Shown one piece after another: positions 1 through 8,900 of a stretch of 20,132 nucleotides of DNA. This DNA comes from an uncultured Clostridia bacterium (GTDB taxonomy: Bacteria; Bacillota; Clostridia; Christensenellales; UBA1242), in the NCBI GenBank assembly GCA_944372715.1, contig CALVZZ010000005.1, positions 1-20,132 on the forward strand, read 5' to 3'. The notes below the pieces were generated by a model, which worked only from the letters and a program-made list of their open reading frames with translations, was not told where the DNA came from and did not search any database. The position numbers and the translations under genes are program-made. The number at the start of each line of letters is the position of its first letter. Positions within the stretch are counted from its first letter, which is position 1.

Positions 1-921
1 AATTCAGGTTCAAGTGCAACATTGTTTAATAGTATTGGAGTGAATGGTGTATTCAAAAACACAGTTATAAATGTTACACTTTCAACATCAAATGGGACAG
101 TTGTAAATTTTGCAAGTATTACATATGAAAATAATGGAACAATTAACAATTGTTTAATTCAGAACTTATCGGTTGAGTCAAGCTCTGCTTCAATCAATTT
201 TGCTGGTTTTGTATTTGATAACAAGGGAACTGTGCAAAGAGCTATGTTTAATGCAAATATTGAAGTTACAAACATTGATAATGCTTCTGCAATAGTAAAT
301 ACGAACTCTGGAAGTGTAATTCAATGTGGAAATAATGGGAATATTACAATAAAAGGTTCAAATGCAACAAGATTGGCTGGTATTGTTATTTCAAACAGTG
401 GTACTGTTAATGAGTGTTACAACAGAGGAACCTTAAATTTAAGTTCTAATGTTAATGCAGTATATGTTGGAGGAATTGTTGCTCAAAACACTTCAACTGC
501 TTCGGTAACAAACAGTTATAATAATGGTAGTGTAACAATAGTTGGGGCTCACACTAGGTTGGCACTAGGGGGTATTGTTGGAGAATCTTATACTAACAGT
601 GTTAACAACTGTTATTCAACTGCAATTATTGAATCAACTGCAATAAGTGATAACCAAAGCAAAGGTGCTATTATTGGAAGACTAAATGCTGTAATTTCAG
701 GTAGAAATAACTATTATTTAAATGGTTCAACATATGGTGTTGGAAATAACACAACAACGGAATTAGCAATGTCAGTTGATTCCAATACGATGAAACATCA
801 AGATTTTGTAACAATGTTAAATGTTAATGCTTTTGAGATTGATGAAGACAATAAAAATGGAGGCTATCCAATACTTAAATGGGAAAATGCCGAAGAGTTA
901 CTTGCAAATATTTTGGGTTAA
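1..921 (+). CDS. GLUG-repeat secreted surface protein, 3' part only
   Basis: The frame is open from the first base of the window, so the gene starts upstream and only its last 306 codons are seen. The protein is rich in Asn, Ser, Thr and Gly and built of imperfect repeats with the pattern G-x-V-x-N-C-Y-x-x-G followed by GGIV(G/A), for example near residues 130-140, 150-175 and 190-205. This is the signature of GLUG-type repeats, which in this family form a beta-solenoid on exported proteins. The chain ends in a segment with NGGYPILKW, a usual closing motif of such repeat regions. No LPXTG motif, membrane helix or SLH domain follows, so the visible end gives no cell-wall anchor; any anchor would be upstream. 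A role in adhesion or surface binding is inference. The neighbours downstream are also exported proteins. Confidence 0.7.
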   Translation, partial: NSGSSATLFNSIGVNGVFKNTVINVTLSTSNGTVVNFASITYENNGTINNCLIQNLSVESSSASINFAGFVFDNKGTVQRAMFNANIEVTNIDNASAIVNTNSGSVIQCGNNGNITIKGSNATRLAGIVISNSGTVNECYNRGTLNLSSNVNAVYVGGIVAQNTSTASVTNSYNNGSVTIVGAHTRLALGGIVGESYTNSVNNCYSTAIIESTAISDNQSKGAIIGRLNAVISGRNNYYLNGSTYGVGNNTTTELAMSVDSNTMKHQDFVTMLNVNAFEIDEDNKNGGYPILKWENAEELLANILG

Positions 922-941
922 AATTAAGAAGAATTGAATAT

Positions 942-976
942 ATAATGTTAGGGAGATTTTTCTCCCTTAACATTAT
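942..976 (+). other. Intergenic hairpin without U-tract
   Basis: A 15-bp stem (942-956 with 961-976, one bulged T) with loop TTTT lies between the GLUG protein and the lipoprotein gene. It contains GGGAGA/TCTCCC. No T-run follows, so it is not a standard intrinsic terminator. It ends just before the AAGGAAG ribosome site of the next gene and may act as an mRNA 3'-end stabiliser or weak attenuator; this is inference. Confidence 0.5.
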
Positions 977-989
977 TAAAAAGGAAGTT

Positions 990-1820
990 ATGAAAAAAGC
1001 GATTTTAATTATAATGGTAATGTTTGTTACTTTACTGACAGGTTGTGGTTCTGTTGATTATCAACTTGTCATAAATGGAAATGGAACAATAACGGAAAGA
1101 TTGTATCTTCCCGTAAACGAACAGTTCTTTTTATCATCAGGAGCAACATCTACACAGTTTACAACTATAAGAAAAAAAATAATGGAATTTTGCAAGACAG
1201 AATGTGATAGTCAGCTATTAACTTATTTTCAAAAGGTGGATGAAGATAATGAAGTTGAAAATAAAGATGCGTACAAAAATGGTGTAGGAATCAAATATTA
1301 CTATAATAGTGAGTATTTTGTAATAGAATACAATTTCATAAGTTCTGAAATAAGAAACTATTTTTATAATATTGATGAAGAAAAAAACAAGGATAATACA
1401 AAACAAGAAAATGGATTTTTAATTAATAAAACCATCATAACAACAAAGACAAAATTTGCAACAACTAGTGGTGGGGAATTGCTTGTAAAATATTATACCG
1501 ACGAGTTTTATAATATCATTTTAAAAAATGCACCACTTGTGTATTCTAAAATTCCAGAAGCACAGTATACTTATTCTTATGTCACACCACAAAAACAATT
1601 ACACTCAGACGCACAAAGTGTTGAATATCAAGATGGATTTTATATTCACACTTGGAATATAAGTGGAGATGATTTGGATAAGACAATTAATTTTTATACA
1701 ATATCAGCAAACACGCCTGTTTGGTATGCGTTAATATTGTCTATAACATTTGTAAGTTGTGGAATAATGTTTTTAGTGTATTTCATCAAAAATAAAAAAA
1801 TAAAAATGTTTAAAAAATAA
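990..1820 (+). CDS. Putative lipoprotein with C-terminal membrane helix
   Basis: 276 residues. The start at 990 is chosen over an upstream in-frame ATG at 879 because it follows AAGGAAG and opens directly into a lipoprotein signal peptide: a charged MKK, a hydrophobic run, then the lipobox LLTGC with the acceptor Cys near residue 18. The mature part begins VDYQLVINGNGTITERLYLPV, a pattern shared with exported lipoproteins that resemble the LppM type (tentative). One hydrophobic segment near residues 243-264 (WYALILSITF...MFLVYF) is followed by a Lys-rich tail, so the protein would be held by lipid at one end and a helix at the other. Specific function unknown. It probably shares a transcript with its neighbours, as no terminator with a U-tract separates them. 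Confidence 0.7.
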   Translation: MKKAILIIMVMFVTLLTGCGSVDYQLVINGNGTITERLYLPVNEQFFLSSGATSTQFTTIRKKIMEFCKTECDSQLLTYFQKVDEDNEVENKDAYKNGVGIKYYYNSEYFVIEYNFISSEIRNYFYNIDEEKNKDNTKQENGFLINKTIITTKTKFATTSGGELLVKYYTDEFYNIILKNAPLVYSKIPEAQYTYSYVTPQKQLHSDAQSVEYQDGFYIHTWNISGDDLDKTINFYTISANTPVWYALILSITFVSCGIMFLVYFIKNKKIKMFKK

Positions 1821-1827
1821 AAAAAAT

Positions 1828-1865
1828 AAAAATAATATTATTATGAAAAAAATAATATTATTTTT
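1828..1865 (+). repeat. Inverted repeat with a start codon in its loop
   Basis: The arms 1828-1842 and 1851-1865 are perfect reverse complements of 15 bases made only of A and T. The 8-base loop is ATGAAAAA, that is, the start codon of the small secreted protein plus its second codon. No G-rich ribosome site precedes it. This may expose the start in a loop, or may be chance in very A/T-rich DNA. Confidence 0.6.
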
Positions 1866-2367
1866 TTTAATTTCATTTTTGATTATAAGTTCTTTTCAAA
1901 ATATAAATGAAGTTGTTGCAAAAGAATGCAACATTATTTTCTTAAAAAATATTTCCATTATTCCAACAGATATAGCAAATTTTAAGAATAATAATTATAT
2001 GTATAATTTTGATGGTGACAAATGTTTAAAGGTTGAAAAGATAAAAATCAAAGATGATTTTCAAGAGTGCATTTTAAATGATGAAATAATGTATATGATA
2101 AAAGATGATTGTTATAAATTTAATCTATCAAAGTTTAAAATTGAAAATAATGTTAAAATAAATCATACTATTACAATTAATTTTCAAACTTTTTTTAAAT
2201 TTGGAGATTTTAATTATGAAATTAAAAATAATTATGACGAGATTAAGCTTTATGTAGATAAAAATATAGAAAGTGGAGAAAAAGATTATTTTATTACTTT
2301 CAACAATGTAAATTCATCTAGGGGTGGAATTTCTTTTAAAATTATTTTACAATATGAAGTTTTGTAA
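1843..2367 (+). CDS. Small secreted protein of unknown function
   Basis: 174 residues. The N-terminus is a signal peptide: MKK, then a long Ile/Leu/Phe core, with likely cleavage after VVA near residue 26. The mature protein is very rich in Lys, Asn, Ile and Phe, with four Cys in the first half, and has no further membrane helix. I recognise no family. The gene is even more A/T-rich than its surroundings. No Shine-Dalgarno sequence precedes the ATG; instead the start codon lies in the loop of a 15-bp all-A/T inverted repeat (1828-1842 with 1851-1865). It sits 22 bases after the lipoprotein gene and is probably cotranscribed with it. Confidence 0.6.
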   Translation: MKKIILFFLISFLIISSFQNINEVVAKECNIIFLKNISIIPTDIANFKNNNYMYNFDGDKCLKVEKIKIKDDFQECILNDEIMYMIKDDCYKFNLSKFKIENNVKINHTITINFQTFFKFGDFNYEIKNNYDEIKLYVDKNIESGEKDYFITFNNVNSSRGGISFKIILQYEVL

Positions 2368-2431
2368 AAAGTATGCTTTTTTATTTTATTTTTTTGTTGT
2401 TTTATGATAAATTATTATAAAGGAAAAGCTT

Positions 2432-3346
2432 ATGAAAAGAAAAATTTTTATTTGCATTTGTGGTTTCGTATTAATTTTGGGAGCTGTTGCAAGCAGTGCT
2501 CTTTTTAAATTTCAATATATAAATGATTTTCAAATTTTGAATATATCAAGTTTAGATGGAAAACAAAACTCCATTTTGTACAGTAATTCATCTTTAACTT
2601 CTCAAACGGTTGAACTTGGAATTTACTATTCAGAAACACAATATGGACAGCTGGAAAAAGTAATATCACAAAATAATGAATTTTCTTTTCCTTATTCAAA
2701 TGATTCAAAAATAGAACTTTGGGTTGAATCTGATTTACAAGATAGCGATATTGTTAGATTTTTTTATTGTAAAAACGATGATTATAAGTATGTGGAAATT
2801 TCAAATATTAACAATTTAAGAGAGATAGACATAACAAGCATTTTAACTTCTGTTGGAACATATCAATTTTTTGCAGTTTTAAATGGCGATTTGTCTGGCG
2901 AAAATATAAATATTTATAAAATTAATATTCAAAAATCAGCAGATGTAGAGTTTAATCCAACAATAACATATGAAGAGATAATTGGAAATCCTGGTGAAAT
3001 AAACAAATATAAATTAACTCTTCAAAATTTGGGGCAAACAGGATATGATGTAGATGACTTAACAATTCTTTGGTATATTGTTGAAGATAATAATGAATAT
3101 TTATCAGCAATAGGAAATGGAGCTTTGTACACGCCTTTGACACAAGGTAGATTTACTGTAAGAGCTAATGTTATGCTAAATGGAGTTTCCATTTTGGAAC
3201 AAATAAGCAGGCCTGAAATTGAAATTTTGGCAAGAGCAAACAATTCAGCAAATGTTTTAATGTATGTTTTGATTGTTGTTGGTGTTCTTTCAATTGGGCT
3301 TGTTGTTAGTATAGTCATTAAAGTTAAAAGTGAAAAGGTATGGTAA
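2432..3346 (+). CDS. Membrane-anchored exported protein, Ig-like region
   Basis: 304 residues. The ATG at 2432 is preceded by AAAGGA at a suitable distance. The N-terminus is a signal sequence or helix (MKRK then FICICGFVLILGAVA). The middle is a beta-rich extracytoplasmic region; residues about 185-265 (NPGEINKYKLTLQN...GRFTVRANVMLNG) look like an Ig-like or bacterial adhesin-type sandwich. A second helix near 273-297 (VLMYVLIVVGVLSIGLVVSIV) is followed by KVKSEK, so the C-terminus is likely cytoplasmic. No enzyme motif is seen. The gene ends the block of exported proteins and is followed at once by a strong terminator. Function unknown; a surface structural or binding role is inference. Confidence 0.65.
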   Translation: MKRKIFICICGFVLILGAVASSALFKFQYINDFQILNISSLDGKQNSILYSNSSLTSQTVELGIYYSETQYGQLEKVISQNNEFSFPYSNDSKIELWVESDLQDSDIVRFFYCKNDDYKYVEISNINNLREIDITSILTSVGTYQFFAVLNGDLSGENINIYKINIQKSADVEFNPTITYEEIIGNPGEINKYKLTLQNLGQTGYDVDDLTILWYIVEDNNEYLSAIGNGALYTPLTQGRFTVRANVMLNGVSILEQISRPEIEILARANNSANVLMYVLIVVGVLSIGLVVSIVIKVKSEKVW

Positions 3347-3372
3347 AAATCTCACATAGGTGAGATTTTTTT
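3345..3372 (+). terminator. Intrinsic terminator after exported-protein block
   Basis: An 11-bp perfect stem (3345-3355 with 3360-3370; core ATCTCAC/GTGAGAT), loop ATAG, followed by an uninterrupted T-run through 3372. It separates the exported-protein genes from murB and implies that murB has its own promoter. The A-run on the left side would also serve a minus-strand transcript. Confidence 0.9.
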
Positions 3373-3377
3373 AACAA

Positions 3378-3422
3378 ATTTTATCTTTATCAAATATTTA
3401 TATATTATGATAAAGATAAAAT
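3378..3422 (+). repeat. Inverted repeat spanning the murB start codon
   Basis: Arms 3378-3391 and 3409-3422 are perfect 14-base reverse complements (TTTATCTTTATC-type), with a 17-base loop ending in the AT of the murB ATG; the G of ATG opens the right arm. It could be an operator for a dimeric regulator or an mRNA hairpin that controls initiation. No Shine-Dalgarno sequence is seen here. Confidence 0.6.
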
Positions 3423-4270
3423 ATTACGAACCAATGGATAAGCATACTTCTTTTAAATGTGGAGGTTATGCTAAATTTTTTTATGAAATTGATGACATAG
3501 AAGAGTTTATTGAAATTGTTGATAAATGTAAAAAACTAAAACAAAAAATATTTATTTTAGGAAATGGAACAAACACTTTATGTGTTGACAAAGGTTTTGA
3601 CGGAGTTGTTATATCTACTCAAAATTATAATAAAATAAATTTAGAGAAGTCGGGGAATATAACAAGAATACAACTTGAAAGTGGTGCATCACTTTTTAAA
3701 TTAAATAAACTCTTAAGAGATATTGGAATTGAAGGATTAGAGTGGAGTTATGGAATTCCTGGCACTATTGGTGGTGCAGTGTTTATGAATGCAGGAGCAT
3801 ATGGACAGGAAATTTATAATTTTGTTGAATATGTGGTTGTTTATAGTAGGGGTAAAACAAAAAAAATATATAAAGAAAACATAAAATATTCATATAGAAA
3901 TGGTGGCCTAAAAGATAAAATAATTTTAAGTGTTGGGCTTAAAATAAATTCTAAATATTCAGTATCAGTTAAAGAAAATCAACTATTTTATATGCAAAAA
4001 AGAATTGCCTCTCAGCCACTTAATTTGCCCAATGCAGGAAGTGTTTTTAAAAGGTCAGCAGATATTATTCCTGCACAAATAATTGACAACCTTGGCCTTA
4101 AAGGTGTTATAATTGGTGGAGCTAAAATTTCAGAAAAACACGCAGGCTTTATTGTTAATAATAACAATGCAACGGCAACTGATATCGTTAGATTAATTGA
4201 GTACATACAAAAAGTTGTTTATGAAAAGCTTGGTATAAAGTTGGAAAGAGAAATTGTATTGCTGGAATAG
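3407..4270 (+). CDS. murB: UDP-N-acetylenolpyruvoylglucosamine reductase MurB
   Basis: 287 residues, a normal length for the short (type IIa) class. MurB is an FAD enzyme that reduces UDP-GlcNAc-enolpyruvate to UDP-MurNAc with NADPH, the second committed step of peptidoglycan synthesis in the cytoplasm. Visible motifs: the opening KHTSFKCGG (12-20), FAD-binding LGNGTN (51-56), GIPGTIGGAVFMNAGAYG (116-133), YSYRN with the conserved Arg (161-165), QPLNLPNAGSVFKR with the proton-donor Ser212, KHAGFIVN (244-251) and the late Glu282 in EREIVLLE. The start at 3407 is kept because the family aligns from just before KHTSF, but no ribosome site precedes it and the next in-frame ATG (3434) would also leave the core whole. 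It lies between a terminator and the PHP gene (22-base gap). Confidence 0.95.
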   Translation: MIKIKYYEPMDKHTSFKCGGYAKFFYEIDDIEEFIEIVDKCKKLKQKIFILGNGTNTLCVDKGFDGVVISTQNYNKINLEKSGNITRIQLESGASLFKLNKLLRDIGIEGLEWSYGIPGTIGGAVFMNAGAYGQEIYNFVEYVVVYSRGKTKKIYKENIKYSYRNGGLKDKIILSVGLKINSKYSVSVKENQLFYMQKRIASQPLNLPNAGSVFKRSADIIPAQIIDNLGLKGVIIGGAKISEKHAGFIVNNNNATATDIVRLIEYIQKVVYEKLGIKLEREIVLLE

Positions 4271-4292
4271 AAAATATAAACAAGGAGAAGTT

Positions 4293-5027
4293 ATGTTGTT
4301 ATTTGGAGATTATCACACACACACAATATATAGTCACGGAAAAGGTGATATTATTGACAATGCAAATGTTGCAAAGCAGAAGGGTTTAAAACAAATTGCA
4401 ATAACGGATCACGGTTTTGATCACAAACTTTATGCTGTATCAAGAGATTGTATACCAGAAATGAAAGAAAAAATCTTAGAAGCTGAAAAAAGGACAGGTT
4501 TAGAAATTTTTTTAGGTGTTGAAGCAAACTTTAAAAATCTTGATGGGGAAATTGATGTGCTTCCAGAAGATTTAGAGTTTTTAGACATTATTAATTTAGG
4601 ATTTCATAGATTTGTTAAATGTGGGACAAAGGATAAATTTAATTTGTTTTATCCAAACATCTTGCACATAAAAACTAAATCTCAAATACAAAAAAATACG
4701 GATATGGTTATAAAAGCTTTGGAAAGATATCCCATAAAAACATTAGTACACTTAAATTATGGCTTTCAAGTGGATTTAAAAAAGTTGGTGCCAATTGTAT
4801 TACAAAAGGGAACTGCAATTGAAATTAATGGAAGAAAAAATTGTTTAACTGACAAAGATATATTGCTTTTAGCAGAAAAAGGGGTTAAAATGATATTGAA
4901 CTCGGACGCACATTCTCCACAACAAGTTGGTGAGGTTAATGTTGGTTTAAACATTGTAACTAGATTAAATATACCAACGGAATTGATTGTAAACTTAGAC
5001 AAAAATTTTTTAAAAAAGGAAATTTAA
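4293..5027 (+). CDS. PHP-domain phosphoesterase
   Basis: 244 residues. The ATG at 4293 is chosen over an upstream in-frame ATG at 4254, inside murB, because it follows AAGGAG with correct spacing and opens directly into the first PHP motif. Metal-binding motifs are complete: HTH (8-10) and H15, TDH (38-40), E77 in GVEAN, GFH (103-105), H153, and SDAH (204-207). These bind the metal cluster of the Polymerase and Histidinol Phosphatase superfamily; stand-alone proteins of this size are usually phosphatases (YcdX or HisK-like). The substrate cannot be told from sequence, and no his genes are nearby. A PHP gene between murB and whiA recurs in Firmicutes. In the usual order rapZ and yvcK come before whiA; they are absent here. 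One base separates its stop from the ancestral whiA start. Confidence 0.88.
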   Translation: MLLFGDYHTHTIYSHGKGDIIDNANVAKQKGLKQIAITDHGFDHKLYAVSRDCIPEMKEKILEAEKRTGLEIFLGVEANFKNLDGEIDVLPEDLEFLDIINLGFHRFVKCGTKDKFNLFYPNILHIKTKSQIQKNTDMVIKALERYPIKTLVHLNYGFQVDLKKLVPIVLQKGTAIEINGRKNCLTDKDILLLAEKGVKMILNSDAHSPQQVGEVNVGLNIVTRLNIPTELIVNLDKNFLKKEI

Positions 5028-5028
5028 A

Positions 5029-5991
5029 GTGAGCTTTTAAAGAAATGAAAAATTACAAATATTGTACTTAGAACCACCCTCTGATTGTTGTGGTTTAGCT
5101 TTTTTGTGTGGACTATTTCACGCATCAGGAGAAATACAAATTAAGGACGGAAAGCAAGTTGCATATATTTTGACTGATATTCAGGAAATTTATTCTTTTG
5201 TAAATAAAATTTTTAATAACTTATATGGTGATTTTTTAGCTCTTGAAATAGAAGATGATTATAAAATCAACCAAAAAACATATTATAGAATTTCTCTTCC
5301 AAGTGAAAGGACAAGCAAAATTTTAAAAGATTTGGGCTTTATTGATAATGAAGGCATTGTTGATTTCAGTGGAAGAATTGATGAATATATAATTAAAAGT
5401 GAATGTTGTAAAAAAAGTTTTGTTCAAGGTGCGTTTATAGGTTCGGCAACATCTAGTATAAGGCTTAGTGAAGAAGCAAACAAAAAAACAAATACAGGCT
5501 ATCACATAGAGTTTACTTCACATAGCCATAATTTTTTACAAGGCTTAAGTGAGATATTGGCAAATTTTAATATTTTTCCAAAACTAATCCAAAGGAAAAA
5601 TTTGTTTGTGTTATATCTTAAAGATGCAAGTCAGGTAAGTGACTTGCTTGCCTTAGTGGGAGCATATAATTCTGTGTTAGAATTGCAAAATGAACTTGCT
5701 GTTAGAGAGCTCAGAAATAAGGTTAATAGACAAACAAACTGTTTGAATGCAAACATATCAAAAACAGTTGAGGCAAGTTTAAATCAATTAAACGCAATAA
5801 ATACAATAGAAAGTACAATTGGTTTAGATTCTTTGCCATCAGACCTACAAGAAGTTGCATTACTTAGACTTGCTAATACAGAAGAAAGCTTAGATGAACT
5901 TTTAAAGCTGAGTAAAATAAAGCTCACTAAAAGTGGACTTAATCACAGATTTAGGAAAATAATTAAACTAGCAAAAGAGTTGGAGGAATAA
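5029..5991 (+). pseudogene. whiA: WhiA-family regulator interrupted by TAA at codon 4
   Basis: WhiA proteins join a degenerate LAGLIDADG homing-endonuclease-like domain to a C-terminal helix-turn-helix and act in sporulation or division control. From GTG 5029, preceded by AAGGA at 8 bases, the frame reads M-S-F-stop-R-N-E-K, then continues open for about 317 codons. MSF plus a Ser codon is the standard WhiA opening, so TCA to TAA at 5038-5040 is the simplest reading. The rest is intact: PPSDCCGLAFLCGLFHASGEI, then NCLNANISKTVEAS near the linker, and the C-terminal LTKSGLNHRFRKIIKLAKEL. Translation could restart at TTG 5062, giving 309 residues, but no ribosome site precedes it. The loss would be only the first 11 residues, so partial function is possible. 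The stop overlaps the dnaE start (TAATG). It may also be a sequencing error. Confidence 0.85.
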
Positions 5992-8900
5992 TGGAAGAAA
6001 ACTTTGTGCACCTACATGTTCATACGGAATTTAGTTTATTAGATGGTGCCGCTAAAATTAAAAAGTTAGTAGAACTTAGTTGTGAGCGTGGAAACAAGGC
6101 AGTTGCAATAACGGATCACGGAAATATGTACGGCACTTTGCAATTTTATACGGAATGTTTAACACACGGAATAAAGCCAATTTTAGGTTCAGAATTTTAT
6201 GTTTGTGAAAATTATAAAGTTAAAAGTGGAAAGCCAAATCTTCATCACTTAATTTTGTTAGCAAAAAATGATACGGGTTATAAAAACTTATTAAAACTTA
6301 GTTCTATTTCTTATGTAGACGGCTTTTATTATAAACCAAGAATTGATTATGATTTATTGGAAAAGTATAGTGAAGGGGTTATATGTTTAAGTGCTTGTTT
6401 AGCTGGAAGTATTCCACAATTCATATTAAGTGGAAGGATTGATGACGCTGAAAAACTTGCTTTAAGGCTTAAAAATGTTTTTAAAGATGATTTTTATTTA
6501 GAAATTCAAAATCACGGAATTGAAGAACAAAAAATAGTTATGGTTGAACTAGCAAAAATGAGCAAAAAGCTTGGAATAAAACTTGTTGCAACCAATGATG
6601 TGCATTACATCAATAAAGAAGATGCAGAAATGCAAGACATTTTAATGTGTGTTCAAATGGGTAAGCAAATAGACGATCCCGACAGATTAAAGTTTTCAAC
6701 AGATGAATTTTATTTAAAAACTTATGAAGAGATGAAGCTTGCTTTTCAAGGATATGAAGAAGCTTTGCAAACCACAGTAGAAATAGCAGACAAGTGTGAT
6801 GTGGTTATAAAAAGCAAACTTCACGGAGAAATTCCGGGACTTGATGAAAAGTATGTTCTGCCAGCTTCAAAGAATTATATTCCACCTTACACTCCTGAAA
6901 ATGGACAAACTTGTTTTGAATTTTTAAAAGATATGACATATAAAGGGCTTTATAAAAAGTATAAAAATGTCACCCCTGAAATTTTACAAAGAGCAGAAAG
7001 TGAACTTACTCTTATAAGAGATTTAGGCTTTGTTGAGTACTTTTTGGTTGTTTGGGATTATATAAACTACGCAAGGAGTAATGATATACCTGTTGGACCG
7101 GGAAGAGGCTCTGGAGCTGGAAGTATTGTGGCTTATGCAACAAGCATAACTTTGGTTGACCCACTTAAATATGATTTAATTTTTGAAAGGTTCATTCACA
7201 AAGAAAGAGTATCTATGCCAGATTTTGATGTGGATTTTGATTATGATAGGCGTGGTGAAGTTATAGATTATGTTAGGAGAAAGTATGGAAATAGCAATGT
7301 TGCATTAATTGTTACTTTTGGAACTATGGCTGCAAAAAATGCTATAAGAGATGTTGCAAGAGTTTTAAGAATGCCATATTCAGAAGTTGATAAAATTGCT
7401 AAAGAAATTCCAGATAAGTTGCCAGAAGGAATAAAGAAACCACCTGTTTTAAAATACTATTTTGGGGTTACGGGAAAACCAGAAAACGACAAATATATTA
7501 TACCTGCTTTAAAAAAGATGTATGATGAAGATGACTTTTTGAAAAAGGTCGTTGATATGGCTGTAAAGCTTGAAGGTTTTCCAAGAAATACTTCAACTCA
7601 CGCCGCTGGGGTGTTGATCGCTCCAGAACCTGTTGATAATTTTGTTCCATTGTCGAGAAATGGAGAAGATATAACCACACAATACAATATGATTGAGCTT
7701 GAACAACTAGGGCTTTTAAAAATGGACTTTTTAGGGCTTAGAACGCTTACAGATATTGATAAAGCTATAAAGTATGTTGAAAAAATTCACGGTATTAAAG
7801 TAGACTTCTATGATATGGATTATGATGATCCAAAAGTTTATGAACTTATAAGCTCAGGTAATACCGATGCAATATTCCAGCTGGAAAGTGGTGGAATGAA
7901 AAAGTTTATGAAAGAGTTAAAGCCAGATTGTTTAGAAGACATAATTGCAGGAGTGTCACTTTACAGACCGGGCCCAATGGATTCAATTCCAAGATATGTA
8001 AAAAACAAACAAAACCCCGACCATATTGTTTATGCTCATCCTTGTTTAGAGCCAATTTTAAATGTTACCTATGGTTGTATTGTATATCAAGAACAGGTTA
8101 TGAAAGTTCTTCAAGTTATGGGTGGCTACAATATGGGGCAGGCAGATAATGTAAGAAGAATAATGGGCAAGAAAAAAGTAGAAAAAATGGCATATGAAAG
8201 GGAAAAATTTATAAATGGGTGGAAAGATCCAACCGGCAAGAGCGATATTCCGGGAGCAATAAAGCTTGGAATCCCCAAAGAAGTTGCAGAACAGGTTTTT
8301 GCAGAAATGGAAAGTTTTGCAAGCTATGCTTTTAACAAATCGCACGCGGCAGCTTATGCATATTTATCTTATCAAACTGCATATTTAAGATGTTATTATG
8401 AAATAGAATTTTTAACTGCTGTTTTAAATAACAGAATAACAAACTCTGATGAGATTAAAAAATATGTAACATATGTTAGAAAACAAGGTCACGAGGTGTA
8501 TCCACCAGACATAAACAAAAGTGAAACATATTTTAGTGTGGAAAATGGAAATTTAAGATTTGGTTTAGGTGCGCTAAAAAATGTTGGAATACAACTAATG
8601 CAAGATGTCATATCTGAACGAGAAAAAAATGGAGAGTTTAAAAATTTTGACGACTTTATTAAAAGAGTTAGTCAGCAAGCTTTAAATAAAAGGTGTATAG
8701 AATCTTTAATTTTAAGTGGTGCATTTGATTGCTTTAATAAAAGCAGGTCTCAACTTATGGCTGTTTACGAAATGGCAATAGATAAGCTCAATAAAGATAG
8801 AAAAAATAAAGAAAGTGGACAGTTTTCGCTTTTTGATACAGAAATTATGCAAAGTCAGGATGAAATTGTTTATCCAGACTTACGAGAGTTTAATAGAGAA

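Noticed and set aside
879..989. Upstream in-frame start for the lipoprotein gene at 879.
   Set aside because: It lies inside the previous gene, and the ATG at 990 has a ribosome site and opens straight into a signal peptide with lipobox.
2362..2400. Terminator after the small secreted protein gene.
   Set aside because: The possible stem (AAAAG with CTTTT) has a single G-C pair; the T-rich tract alone is not enough to call it.
3022..3318. Antisense open frames inside several genes (for example here and 9649-9951).
   Set aside because: They mirror A/T-rich coding sequence on the other strand, lack ribosome sites and resemble no protein family.
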